A stretch of DNA of 64,000 nucleotides from a virus. The DNA lies in the IMG/VR virus record IMGVR_UViG_3300037010_003037, positions 62,001 through 126,000 of that record; one strand, given 5' to 3'. Of the stretch, positions 15,667-24,080 are shown one piece after another; position 1 is the first letter of the stretch, and each line of letters starts with the position of its first letter. The position numbers and the translations under genes were made by a program. The notes below the pieces were generated by a model. It was not told where the DNA came from. It saw only the letters and a list, made by a program, of their open reading frames with translations, and did not search any database.

Positions 15667-16304
15667 AAAAGAAAGTTGTTCAACAAATGCATCAGTTTGG
15701 TTTGTGCATTGACTGGGAAACTAGTGGGGCTGACTTCGGTAAGGATAGTTCACAACATTATCAAGGACTGTCTTTTGGAGCAGTAGTCTTTAAGACTGAG
15801 GACTTTACAATTGTAGAAGAAATGTATCAAGAGATTAAGTTTAACGGTTCTAAATGGGAGTGGTCTGAAGATGCTGAAAAAATTCATGGTCTAACTCAAG
15901 AGTATCTTGAGCAAAATGGTGTGTCACAGGAAGATGCTGCTATCGCACTCGCAGAGCTGATTCTTAAGTACTGGGGTCCAGAAAATAAGGTGATGTTTCT
16001 TGGACATAATCCAGAATTTGATATTCGTTTTACAAATCAACTTATGAACCAGATTGAGATTGAGTTCTCTGTTGAGAAGAAAACTGATTTTACTAGCTGG
16101 ATTCAGTTACATCATGTGGTACTCGATACCTCAGCTGCAGGATTTATTACAACTGGCATTTATAAATCTGATTTGCTTTTTGAAAAGATGGGATTTGCAG
16201 AACGTGATAAACATAATGCGCTTGAAGATGCACGCCAGACAGTGATGACTTGCGCTATTCTTCGTGAATTAACTAAAATCGGTATGGAAAGTGTGGGTCT
16301 ATGA
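15663..16304 (+). CDS. DEDDh 3'-5' exonuclease (DnaQ-like)
   Basis: A 213-residue protein with all acidic motifs of DEDDh exonucleases: ExoI Asp17-x-Glu19 (C-I-D-W-E-T), ExoII Asp120 in G-H-N-P-E-F-D, and ExoIII His184-N-A-L-E-Asp189. Family members remove 3' nucleotides from DNA or RNA; a phage role in host DNA or RNA turnover or in repair is plausible. It is not closely T4 DexA-like in sequence. The start overlaps the kinase-like gene (ATGA at 15663) and its end overlaps the next small gene. Confidence 0.85.
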   Translation: MKKKVVQQMHQFGLCIDWETSGADFGKDSSQHYQGLSFGAVVFKTEDFTIVEEMYQEIKFNGSKWEWSEDAEKIHGLTQEYLEQNGVSQEDAAIALAELILKYWGPENKVMFLGHNPEFDIRFTNQLMNQIEIEFSVEKKTDFTSWIQLHHVVLDTSAAGFITTGIYKSDLLFEKMGFAERDKHNALEDARQTVMTCAILRELTKIGMESVGL

Positions 16305-16504
16305 CAACATATGTGTATGATGGTATTGAAGTTAGAAAAACCGGCCGAACCGCATCAAAAGAATCTCCTACGTTAAGAGGAAAAAGATTCGTTACCTTGA
16401 TTGAAATTACCCCAGTTGGGGATGATGTCGGATGGAAAAAATGGGTTGATGAAAATTCACTTTATGTTGTTGAGGAAAACAAGGAAAACAATGAAAACAA
16501 TTAA
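16301..16504 (+). CDS. Small hypothetical protein
   Basis: A 67-residue protein with a beta-rich core: V-Y-D-G-I-E-V, then K-T-G-R-x-A, L-I-E-I-T-P and K-K-W-V-D, then an Asn/Glu-rich tail. It overlaps the exonuclease by 4 bp and the next gene by 14 bp. No recognised function; it resembles small single-domain proteins common in T4-like genomes. Confidence 0.55.
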   Translation: MTTYVYDGIEVRKTGRTASKESPTLRGKRFVTLIEITPVGDDVGWKKWVDENSLYVVEENKENNENN

Positions 16505-16739
16505 GTACTATCAAATTTCAGGATTTCAGCTGTTTGTTATGGCTATAATCGTTGGCGTTATTTCTGCGGCACTTATCACGATAAATACAGCTGTGCAAGA
16601 ATATTTGCAACTACCAATGGTGCACATGTCAAAAGATGGGCAATGCACGGTGGTCTCTAATTACAAAAATGGAGATGCTTTCACATGCAATGATGTAGAT
16701 GTAATTCTCCGAAAATATAGAACGACTAAACAAGAATGA
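16491..16739 (+). CDS. Small single-span membrane protein
   Basis: An 82-residue protein from ATG 16491, which overlaps the upstream gene by 14 bp and lies just after an AAGGAAAA ribosome site. A longer in-frame extension begins in the middle of the upstream gene and is unlikely. Residues 10-32 form a hydrophobic segment, probably a membrane anchor, followed by a 50-residue polar domain with two cysteines. It overlaps 16736 by 4 bp. Confidence 0.55.
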   Translation: MKTIKYYQISGFQLFVMAIIVGVISAALITINTAVQEYLQLPMVHMSKDGQCTVVSNYKNGDAFTCNDVDVILRKYRTTKQE

Positions 16740-17872
16740 ACCGCTATTTTATCTATCAATGCACGGTCTGCAGAAGAACTAAGGATATACCACGAAATGA
16801 TACACATGTTATCCCGACGGGGTGTACAATTACCAAGGGGTGTTCAGGAACATTGCTTAAGGTTGGTGAAAGAGATATTGCCGAGCAGACAGCCCCTGTT
16901 GTTGGTGTAACAGATTGGTACCCACGTGGGACACACCCGAGCGATTCTGAACCTGTTAAAACGATTGAATATGTTAATATGTCTGGTTCATCAACAGGTG
17001 CTTTAGTGTTGGCTATCAGAATGACTGAAGATCAAGCAAATGCGGTTTCTTCAGTAGTTGTCACGTTGGAACAACGTCGTGTTGAAGAAATTTCATTCAA
17101 CCAGTTCACTTATTATGTTCTTACTAATGGTATGACAACGATTTCTGGGCGTGATTCCCAAGGAAAGAACCTGCGAATAGATAGTACTGCGGTGACAGAA
17201 GGCCGATTACGCGTTAGAGTCAATGGTGTTATTAGAACTGATTACACTGTTAATTCATCTATTAACTCCTCTTCTGTAGTGTTCTCATCAGTTCTTCCAT
17301 TACAAAGCGCCGTTGACATTATCGTGTTTAATGAAAGAGAAGTTGAAGACAAGGAATTAGAGTTTGTTACTAATAGAACAATTCCTGTTAGTGATTTAAG
17401 TGGTGCTTGGGGTAATGTTCGTTGGATAGACAAGATAAACCCAGCCATCCCCGGTCCAAATGAGGAACGATGGTGGTTATATACATGCACATCAATAGCA
17501 GGACTGCAGCCATCGGCACGAATTAAGGTAACACAAGTATTGGCAGAAACAACGGAAATTTCATTTGAAAATATCATGTTCTTGCTTGCATCTCCACCGT
17601 ATTCACATGTTGATCGGTATTTGGGATTAGTCGTGCCAATGACTGAGTGCGTTGAAGATTTCAATATCTTGACTAGTAGTAAAATAACACGTGATTTCAT
17701 GATTGAAAAAACCAGAGCTAAAAGCATTTACCCACCACTGAAAATAAAGCGTGGATATACAGAACAGCAAAAATCATTAACAAGTGAAGATATTATTCCT
17801 GTTGCTAAAAATTCAACAGCTCAAAACACACCGATGATGTTAACAGACAAATACACTAATGGACCGATATGA
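16736..17872 (+). CDS. Protein with N-terminal zinc-ribbon-like motif, unknown function
   Basis: A 378-residue protein. The first 45 residues contain C-x-x-C (Cys9, Cys12) and two later cysteines (about 30 and 36), a plausible zinc ribbon. The remaining sequence is beta-rich with repeated Val/Thr/Ser strands, unlike an enzyme core, and could be a structural or adaptor protein. It is coupled to both neighbours by 4-bp overlaps (16736; 17869). I do not recognise a family. Confidence 0.55.
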   Translation: MNRYFIYQCTVCRRTKDIPRNDTHVIPTGCTITKGCSGTLLKVGERDIAEQTAPVVGVTDWYPRGTHPSDSEPVKTIEYVNMSGSSTGALVLAIRMTEDQANAVSSVVVTLEQRRVEEISFNQFTYYVLTNGMTTISGRDSQGKNLRIDSTAVTEGRLRVRVNGVIRTDYTVNSSINSSSVVFSSVLPLQSAVDIIVFNEREVEDKELEFVTNRTIPVSDLSGAWGNVRWIDKINPAIPGPNEERWWLYTCTSIAGLQPSARIKVTQVLAETTEISFENIMFLLASPPYSHVDRYLGLVVPMTECVEDFNILTSSKITRDFMIEKTRAKSIYPPLKIKRGYTEQQKSLTSEDIIPVAKNSTAQNTPMMLTDKYTNGPI

Positions 17873-18408
17873 TTGCTGATAAAATTATTCCTAGCTTCTA
17901 TCTTTTAGAATTAGAAGGGGCTGCAGCGCAGGTTGTGGTGCCTGGAGATTTTAACATTGACAGAATAGCAGTTGGGTCAGATGATTACAATTCTGACTTG
18001 CATGCCACAAGTGCCCTTCAACAAGCGATACATGCAATCGCTGATAGCGTAGCAGAAGATCCATCAAAGCTTAAAAAGGAAATAGAATTTAATCCTGAAT
18101 TTTTCCCAACATTAAAGTTTGAACTTCCTGAGGATATTGAAGAAGAGCTTGAAGAAGCACAAGCTATCTCTGATGTCATGTCAAATGAAATGATTGAAAA
18201 TGGACAAGTTCCTATCTTTTTAACTAATACATTTGATTCACTTGGCGATTTTATTCAATCAAGATGGACTGTTTCGGGGGAAAATTTTAAGATAACTGGG
18301 CGTGTCGCCGCAAACCCAACAAAGTACGTGATGTATAAGGGATTAGAACAAGTCAAGCGACATGAGACAATTCATCGTAATGAACTTAACACACTAATGG
18401 TTCACTAA
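17869..18408 (+). CDS. Hypothetical acidic protein
   Basis: A 179-residue protein with an acidic central stretch (residues 85-105, Glu-rich helix) and no recognised motif. It overlaps the zinc-ribbon gene by 4 bp and touches the next gene (18408, TAATG), so the three are one translational unit. Possibly a subunit of a complex with 16736-17872. Confidence 0.5.
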   Translation: MIADKIIPSFYLLELEGAAAQVVVPGDFNIDRIAVGSDDYNSDLHATSALQQAIHAIADSVAEDPSKLKKEIEFNPEFFPTLKFELPEDIEEELEEAQAISDVMSNEMIENGQVPIFLTNTFDSLGDFIQSRWTVSGENFKITGRVAANPTKYVMYKGLEQVKRHETIHRNELNTLMVH

Positions 18409-18821
18409 TGAACACATCGTTTACTTACGCAGTTAAAATTATTGATGGGTCACCATTTTTTGCTAGTGAAACTATCAAAAATTTGTTTCCTAGCGCTAGA
18501 GAAATGGTCATTACTTCAAAACCATTTAACAACTATGACGAGTGCTATGAAAAGCTGTTGAGTCTTCTAGACGCACTAACGACAGCATCATCAACAACAA
18601 GCAAGAAAAATTATGTCATTGTATCTCGAATTAATCCTTCATTGGATAAAACTGGAGAGACTAAATCTATTGAAGGTGAGACATGGGATGATCTTACATT
18701 AATTAAAGCATATGTTGCTAATGCCGATGCACTAAAGAAATCTGAGCTGCGCTACACAATAATTGGAGCAATTATAATGAGTTCAGGAATTGACAATTTA
18801 GTTAATTTTGATCAATCTTAA
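18408..18821 (+). CDS. Hypothetical protein
   Basis: A 137-residue protein, start overlapping the previous stop by one base. Mixed alpha/beta composition with Ser/Thr-rich stretches (residues 60-70). No family recognised. A hairpin follows its stop, suggesting it is last in its operon. Confidence 0.5.
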   Translation: MNTSFTYAVKIIDGSPFFASETIKNLFPSAREMVITSKPFNNYDECYEKLLSLLDALTTASSTTSKKNYVIVSRINPSLDKTGETKSIEGETWDDLTLIKAYVANADALKKSELRYTIIGAIIMSSGIDNLVNFDQS

Positions 18822-18828
18822 TTTATTG

Positions 18829-18858
18829 AGTGATAGTTTTCAAAAAGATCACTTTTTG
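18829..18858 (+). terminator. Candidate terminator
   Basis: AGTGAT (18829-18834) pairs with ATCACT (18848-18853) followed by TTTT; an overlapping alternative stem CAAAAAG/CTTTTTG has an ATCA loop. It sits between the 18408 gene and the DsbA-like gene. The stem is short, so efficiency is doubtful. A TATAAT at 18866 just downstream could restart transcription. Confidence 0.4.
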
Positions 18859-18905
18859 TTAAAATTATAATTTAATTTTTATCTGTTCATCATAGGAGAT
18901 TTTAG

Positions 18906-19229
18906 ATGTCTAAGTCTAAATACGCACTCGCACCCACTGGGAAAAAACAATACATTGAAGTTACGACGCTGATTAAGGATCCAGCACAGCGATCCAAACT
19001 ACAGAACTACATTGATGAAGTTATTCGCTGTAAGACAAAGATTCTTGATGAACAAGAGTCAATCAAAGCGCTTCGTGATGCTGCGGTTGAAGAGCTTAAC
19101 ATTGAACCAAAGATGTTTACTCAACTTGTGAGCTTGTTTTTTAACAACAACTTTGAGCAAAAACGCGCTGAACTAGAACGACTAGAAGCAGCAATTAACG
19201 CTCTTATGCAAACCGAAACCAATGAATAA
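18906..19229 (+). CDS. dsbA: dsDNA-binding protein, T4 DsbA-like
   Basis: A 107-residue protein with a ribosome site (TAGGAG). The segment K-I-L-D-E-Q-x-x-I-K-A-L-R-D-A-A-x-E-E-L followed by K-M-F-x-x-L-V-S-L matches, in spacing and key residues, T4 DsbA (K-I-S-G-Y-N-x-L-I-K-D-I-R-x-x-A-x-D-E-L, K-M-F-N-R-L-L-A-L). In T4 this small protein binds double-stranded DNA and is thought to help late transcription. This one is longer at the N-terminus and C-terminus. It is the gene just before DNA polymerase. Confidence 0.7.
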   Translation: MSKSKYALAPTGKKQYIEVTTLIKDPAQRSKLQNYIDEVIRCKTKILDEQESIKALRDAAVEELNIEPKMFTQLVSLFFNNNFEQKRAELERLEAAINALMQTETNE

Positions 19230-19245
19230 TGTCAAAGAAGTAAAT

Positions 19246-19273
19246 TTTACCAGTGCTCATATGAGATGGTAAA
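19246..19273 (+). promoter_or_regulatory. Nested hairpin in the DNA polymerase leader
   Basis: TTTACCA (19246-19252) pairs with TGGTAAA (19267-19273), enclosing the palindrome CTCATATGAG (19256-19265). It lies 143 bp upstream of the polymerase ATG in a 186-bp gap with no gene. T4 gp43 represses its own translation through an operator hairpin, but that one overlaps its ribosome site, which this one does not. Terminator, processing site or operator remain open. Confidence 0.35.
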
Positions 19274-19415
19274 GATTTAGAAAATGCACGTAGAACACAT
19301 GTTCTTCAGTGATGATTCACAACTTGTGTAATCCTGAACTAGCTAAATATCTTTGAACATTAGGTATTTCTCAAGATACTATAACAATCAGTATCGTAGA
19401 CACAACTAAAAAAGA

Positions 19416-22400
19416 ATGACAACTAAATTTACAAACTACGTCGCTGCATGGGTTGATTACTCTAGAAACCGTGATGGGGAAATTATGGTGCTAGAGCGAG
19501 ACCAAGATGGTAAAGTTTTAAAGGTTCGTCACAATTCCCCATTTTACTTTTTTGTTGAAGATCCAGAAGGTGAACGTGAGTCAATCTTTGGGCATAAAGT
19601 TACGCGGGCAGAATTTAAAACTAAACACGAATATGACGAGGCACTTAAGTTTTTCCGCAATCCACGTAATTTTGAAGAGGAAGGTCGTTGCCCTTACCTA
19701 TTTGAAACAGATATTCAGCCACTTAAGCGCGTGCTGATGGATATGTATTACAACAGACCATCACCGCCTGTCAATTTTGTGTTTATTGATATTGAAGCTG
19801 ACTACACACGTAAGATCGGATTTCCATCTCCATCAAATCCGTATGCTGTAATAAATGCTGTAACAGTGTATCAATCATGGACACAAAAATTCTTCACTCT
19901 AGCAATACCACCTAAGGAATTTACTGGAACAATCGATGATCTGTACGCAGAAATCAATGAGCTTATTAAGCAAAAACAACTACGTGAGGGTATTATTCCT
20001 GAGATCATCTTGTGTGATGATGAGCGTGAGCTTGTTAACATTATGCTTCAGCTTATTCAAGAATCTGACATCATCTCTGGCTGGAACTCAGAATTCTTTG
20101 ATATGCCATACATCTACGAGCGGTTAATGCGGCTTGGTGGTGAATCACTTGTTGCAAAACTAGAACACGTGGGATGTCGCCCACCACGTAAGGTGATGGT
20201 GAACAAGTTTGGGTCTGAGGAACCAGTTATCAAGTTCTCTGGGCGTTCTCACCTTGACTACATGCGATTGTTTCAAAAGTTTACTTTTGAAGGCCGTGTA
20301 TCATATTCTCTTGGAAACATTCTTCAAGAAGAAGTTGGTGTTGGTAAAATCGAGTTCGAAGGTTCTCTTGAAGACTTATACCACAACAACTTTCCTAAGT
20401 TCGTGGCCTACAACTTCCGTGACGTTGATGGAATCGTACAGTTAGACGCTAAGTTTAAATTCATCGCTCTCGCGAATCAAATGGCGCATGAAAATACTGT
20501 GAGTTTTGATGCGGTTTTAGGAACTGTTTCTTATGTTGAAACAGGCATCACCAATCACGCTCACTATGTTCTAAACAAAGTTGTGCATGACAAGAACATT
20601 AAAGAACACGATAAGGTTGAAGGCGCTATCGTTTTGAATCCTAAGATTGGTCTACATGAATGGGTTGGTTCTGTTGACATCAACTCACTATATCCAAACA
20701 CAATTCGTTCATTGAACATTTCACCTGAAAAAATTATTGGGCAGTTTACACAAAAAGAAGAAGCGTGGCTAGCAATTAAGAACAACACAGACGACCGCCT
20801 TTGTTTTCAGTACGAATCTGGTAAGCAAGAAATTCTAACAGCAAAAGAGTGGAAAACTATTCTTGTTGATCGTCACTGGGCTGTATCAGCGTATGGCACA
20901 GTATTTGATCAATCTAATGGGCGGGGTGTTGTTGCTGACATCCTTGGTTTCTGGTATGCAGAACGAAAGCGTCTTCAGGCTGAAAAGAAAAAGTACACAG
21001 CGCTTGCCAAGGAAGAAAAAGATCCAGTCAAGAAAGCTGAATATAAGAAGCTTGAAGAACACTATGATCTTTTGCAGCTAACCAAGAAAATTTCGATGAA
21101 CAGCCTGTACGGCGCGCTCTTGAATCCTTCTATGCGATTCTCAGATGAACGCATGGGTGCATCTGTCACTGCAACAGGTCGACAGATTACTACACATATG
21201 ATGGAAACGATTGCGTTCTTGTTAACTGGTGAACGTTCTCCTCTTAAAAAGCATACTGAGTTCGATGAGGAAGAAGGCAAGTACATTAACATTTACACGT
21301 GTGATTCACCTGCTATCATCTACGGTGATACTGATTCCGTTGACAAAGATAGCGTAATTGATACGTCACTTGGTAAGAAAAGCATTGAATCTTTGTTCGA
21401 CACATTTGATATTAAAAGGAAAAATTACGAAAATAAGGAATTTGCTTTTAGCAGCGTAAAAGTAACCACACCATGTTACGTCAATAAAAGAATTGTGCAG
21501 CGCCCTATTTTGGCAATTTACCGTCACAAGGTATCAAAGAAGAAATACAAGATTACGCTAGAAAATGAAAAAAGCGTAATAGTAACAGAAGATCATTCTG
21601 TGATGGTCATTCGTGATGGGGTTTTGACTGAGATTAAACCTAAAGATATAAACACAAACACAGATCTGTGCATCTCTGTAGATGACATGAATGTGACTAA
21701 TAACGGTGATGTTGCGAATTATGAGCTAGTAAAAATACGCGCAATTGAAGAATTAGAAGCTTTTGATAATGAATACGTGTATGACGTAATCATGGCTGAT
21801 GATAGCACGCCATGGTTTTTTGCAAATGGCGTGCTCGTTCATAATTCTTGTTATTACAAATGCATTGGGGCTACTGACAAAGCGTCAGCTATTGAAATTG
21901 CTGACTTAACAGCTGAAGGGGTGAACGATTCATTCCCCGCTTTCATGCGAGAAGCATTTAATTGTCAACCAGAATTTGACACACTTATTAAAGCAGGTCG
22001 TGAAATTGTTGGATCACGAGGGTTATTTCAAGCTAAGAAAAAGTACATTATCAAGGTTATTGACGCTGAAGGTTTACCCGTTGACAAGCTAAAGTCGATG
22101 GGATCTGAAATAAAGAAGGCCGACACTCCTAAGATCATTCAGGATTTTCTGAAGACAACAGTTGACATGATCCTGGATGGTAAATCATATGATGAACTAG
22201 CAGAGTATGTGAATGGTCAGAGACGTGAAATTCTGAAAAAGAAGGTAAACGTATTTTCTTTGGGTGTTGCAAAGCAAGTAAATAATCTTGAAAAGTACAT
22301 GGCTGAGTATCGCGCACCTGGTACTTTTAGATCAAAAAATGGTGGCAAGCTAACTATTCCAGGACATGCTCGTGCTGCTTGCAACTACAATGCTTTACTT

Positions 22401-22673
22401 GAAGAATTTGACAAAGGTGCAAAACCTATCAAAAGCGGTGACAAAGTTCTAGTTTATTACCTAAAAAAGAACGATAGAGATTTTAAGTCGATTGCTTTTC
22501 CTGCAGAATTTACGCGCTTTCCAGATTGGTTTACCGAAAACTTTCAAGTTGACATTAAGAAAACCGAGGAACGCATGTTTGACAGCAAGCTTAGCGGTAT
22601 GTTTGCCGCAGCGTTTAATAAAGAAGTTCCAACACCACAATCTGTCTTAACTAATAGTTTGTTGGAATTTTAA
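19416..22673 (+). CDS. 43: Family B DNA polymerase (gp43-like) interrupted by an intein
   Basis: 1,085 codons; without the 170-residue intein the product is 915 residues (T4 gp43 is 898). The 3'-5' exonuclease has Exo I Asp125-x-Glu127, Exo II around Asn224-Asp229 and Exo III Tyr332-x-x-x-Asp336. Polymerase motif A is D-I-N-S-L-Y-P-N from Asp421, motif B is around K-I-S-M-N-S-L-Y-G (558-566), and motif C is Y-G-D-T-D-S (636-641), split by the intein after Asp640. After splicing the sequence reads YGDTD-SCYYK. The C-terminus ends hydrophobically (L-L-E-F), as expected for a clamp-binding tail. The ribosome site is weak. This is the replicative polymerase, working with the clamp, primase and helicase downstream. 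Confidence 0.95.
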   Translation: MTTKFTNYVAAWVDYSRNRDGEIMVLERDQDGKVLKVRHNSPFYFFVEDPEGERESIFGHKVTRAEFKTKHEYDEALKFFRNPRNFEEEGRCPYLFETDIQPLKRVLMDMYYNRPSPPVNFVFIDIEADYTRKIGFPSPSNPYAVINAVTVYQSWTQKFFTLAIPPKEFTGTIDDLYAEINELIKQKQLREGIIPEIILCDDERELVNIMLQLIQESDIISGWNSEFFDMPYIYERLMRLGGESLVAKLEHVGCRPPRKVMVNKFGSEEPVIKFSGRSHLDYMRLFQKFTFEGRVSYSLGNILQEEVGVGKIEFEGSLEDLYHNNFPKFVAYNFRDVDGIVQLDAKFKFIALANQMAHENTVSFDAVLGTVSYVETGITNHAHYVLNKVVHDKNIKEHDKVEGAIVLNPKIGLHEWVGSVDINSLYPNTIRSLNISPEKIIGQFTQKEEAWLAIKNNTDDRLCFQYESGKQEILTAKEWKTILVDRHWAVSAYGTVFDQSNGRGVVADILGFWYAERKRLQAEKKKYTALAKEEKDPVKKAEYKKLEEHYDLLQLTKKISMNSLYGALLNPSMRFSDERMGASVTATGRQITTHMMETIAFLLTGERSPLKKHTEFDEEEGKYINIYTCDSPAIIYGDTDSVDKDSVIDTSLGKKSIESLFDTFDIKRKNYENKEFAFSSVKVTTPCYVNKRIVQRPILAIYRHKVSKKKYKITLENEKSVIVTEDHSVMVIRDGVLTEIKPKDINTNTDLCISVDDMNVTNNGDVANYELVKIRAIEELEAFDNEYVYDVIMADDSTPWFFANGVLVHNSCYYKCIGATDKASAIEIADLTAEGVNDSFPAFMREAFNCQPEFDTLIKAGREIVGSRGLFQAKKKYIIKVIDAEGLPVDKLKSMGSEIKKADTPKIIQDFLKTTVDMILDGKSYDELAEYVNGQRREILKKKVNVFSLGVAKQVNNLEKYMAEYRAPGTFRSKNGGKLTIPGHARAACNYNALLEEFDKGAKPIKSGDKVLVYYLKKNDRDFKSIAFPAEFTRFPDWFTENFQVDIKKTEERMFDSKLSGMFAAAFNKEVPTPQSVLTNSLLEF
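21336..21845 (+). other. Mini-intein in polymerase motif C
   Basis: 170 codons inserted in frame between Asp640 and the Ser that completes YGDTDS. Intein Ser1 opens block A (S-V-D-K-D-S-V-I-D-T). Block B is V-T-E-D-H-S-V with Thr84-x-x-His87. Block F is Y-V-Y-D-V-I-M-A-D-D-S-T-P-W-F-F, and block G is A-N-G-V-L-V-His169-Asn170, followed by Ser+1 of the C-extein. All splicing residues of a class 1 intein are present. The 70 or so residues between the blocks are too few for a LAGLIDADG or HNH endonuclease, so it is a mini-intein unable to home on its own. Archaeal and large-virus family B polymerases carry inteins at this same site (pol-c), which supports the boundaries. Confidence 0.93.
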
Positions 22674-22741
22674 CAATTAAAACATAAAAATGTATAAAAC
22701 TGTAATACTACATAGTATAATATACTATTAGATGAAGGAAG

Positions 22742-22984
22742 ATGAAAATGATTCTACACGCTGAAGAACCAAATGATCCCGTGGTTGGGGATGCTTACAT
22801 TGGCAAAATGACCCGCACAGTAAATGTGTTTGATGGAAATGCATGGTAAACATTCAATGAATATGAGCTTTTAGAAATGGAAATGATTCATCTACTTATG
22901 ACAACAGGTAGGACACGACAACAAGCTGAGCGTGCAATTCACATGCTACAACATGGGCACATTCACAATGGAGACAAAGAATGA
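22742..22984 (+). pseudogene. Small gene split by an in-frame TAA
   Basis: From ATG 22742 (good GAAGGAAG ribosome site) 35 codons run to TAA at 22847-22849. The same frame then continues without interruption for 44 codons to TGA 22982-22984, which overlaps the sliding-clamp ATG (ATGA). Read through the TAA, the product would be 80 residues (V-F-D-G-N-A-W-stop-T-F-N-E-Y-E-L-L). That looks like one continuous protein whose Trp-Thr junction is broken. An internal ATG at 22877 could start a separate 35-residue peptide. Nonsense mutation, sequencing error, read-through or two real small genes are all possible; other genes here use TAA as a normal stop. Confidence 0.5.
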
Positions 22985-23721
22985 AATTATCGACAGAGAA
23001 TACTGCTAAACTTACGTCTCTGCTCAATACAGCAAGTATTTGCGGTATTGAGAGCATCATTATAATTGATGATAAGGCCCGTGGTATCAACCCAGCAAAA
23101 ACATGTTTTTTAGTATCAAGTGATAATCTTCCAAAATTTCCTCAGAAGATCGGTCTTGGTCGCTTAAAGGATCTTCAATCACGCATCAATGTTTTTGCAG
23201 ATAAATCTGATGTCGTTATTGATGCAAAAGAATCAGAGCGCGGCGAGATTACATCACTTGAAATTTCTTCTGGGCGTAATAAGGTTCAATATCGTTGTCA
23301 ATCCACTATGATGCTGGCAGATAGCATTCCTAAGAATGTTCCTGACGCATTCAACCCTGCGTATAAGCTGTTCATCAATAAAGACGAGATGAAAATGATT
23401 CTTGATGCAGTACGTGTTATGAACAGCAAGCGAATTACTGTTGCTATCAAAAATGATCGCACGGTAAGTTTTACAGTTAGTGATGCATCTAATGACAATT
23501 TTACAGTAATTCTTTCTACCCCTGCAGAGCGAATTACTGAAGATGAAGATACCGTTGTAAATTACTATGTAACAGAGGTGTTCTCGCCAGTTGTTAAAGA
23601 GCTTATGTCTCTTGACACCGCGGTGGTTCATGTCGGTGAACGTGGAACTATGACGGCAAAGATCAATCAACATAATGTCGTGCTACTCCCGCAAGTGGGT
23701 GACGACGGAGAGGAAGAATAA
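22981..23721 (+). CDS. 45: Sliding clamp (DNA polymerase processivity factor, gp45-like)
   Basis: A 246-residue protein (T4 gp45 is 228). The features are those of phage clamps: N-terminal K-L-S-T-E-N-T-A-K-L-T-S-L-L-N-T-A, a repeated beta-alpha-beta-beta-beta pattern, and a C-terminal domain with M-I-L-D-A-V-R-V-M and repeated strands ending in an acidic tail. It encircles DNA as a trimer, tethers the polymerase, and in T4 also activates late promoters. It starts within the previous stop (ATGA) and overlaps the next start by one base. The clamp-loader genes, which in T4 lie between gp45 and gp43, are not here. Confidence 0.85.
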   Translation: MKLSTENTAKLTSLLNTASICGIESIIIIDDKARGINPAKTCFLVSSDNLPKFPQKIGLGRLKDLQSRINVFADKSDVVIDAKESERGEITSLEISSGRNKVQYRCQSTMMLADSIPKNVPDAFNPAYKLFINKDEMKMILDAVRVMNSKRITVAIKNDRTVSFTVSDASNDNFTVILSTPAERITEDEDTVVNYYVTEVFSPVVKELMSLDTAVVHVGERGTMTAKINQHNVVLLPQVGDDGEEE

Positions 23722-24080
23722 TGGCAGCAGAAAATATGACCATCACTGAAGCTCTAACAATGATTAAAGCACAAGGTGATAAGCTTAAAGAGTGTTATGA
23801 GCAACTAGCAAAATGGAAATTGGAGTTTTCTTTTGAAACCGATCCAACAACGCTCGAGGTAAAAATTAAAGCACTTAAGCCATTTGGTGGGGGTGGTGTT
23901 ATTCGCACTCTCACAAAAGAGGATATCCTCCATTACGCAAATGATATGGACACGCTCATTCGTGAAGTCGCGGAGCAGTTTTATGAGGTTCTCTTGAAAA
24001 AACAAATTTTTGAAGAACTCGCGCCAGGCGCTAGAAGGGTACTTGAGAACACGGCAAGCATTGCAAAAAGAACGGTATGA
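23721..24080 (+). CDS. Hypothetical protein downstream of the sliding clamp
   Basis: A 119-residue mostly helical protein starting at the last base of the clamp stop codon (TAATG) and overlapping the next gene by 4 bp. Residues 40-60 contain a short strand pair and G-G-G-G-V-I-R. In T4 the gene after 45 is rpbA (RNA-polymerase-binding protein) but I see no clear match. A replication or late-transcription role is only suggested by position. Confidence 0.55.
   Translation: MAAENMTITEALTMIKAQGDKLKECYEQLAKWKLEFSFETDPTTLEVKIKALKPFGGGGVIRTLTKEDILHYANDMDTLIREVAEQFYEVLLKKQIFEELAPGARRVLENTASIAKRTV

Noticed and set aside
17242-17727. 161-codon frame on the minus strand inside 16736-17872
   Set aside because: It lies wholly within a plus-strand gene joined by ATGA junctions, has no ribosome site, and all neighbours run on the plus strand.
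21336-21845. Homing endonuclease domain in the intein
   Set aside because: The residues between splicing blocks are too few and contain no LAGLIDADG, HNH or GIY-YIG motif.
22847-22849. Stop-codon reassignment (TAA as sense) in this phage
   Set aside because: Many genes end cleanly at TAA with tight junctions to the next gene, so TAA works as a stop.
23254-23673. 139-codon minus-strand frame inside the sliding clamp
   Set aside because: Shadow of the clamp coding sequence, no ribosome site, and no recognisable protein features.
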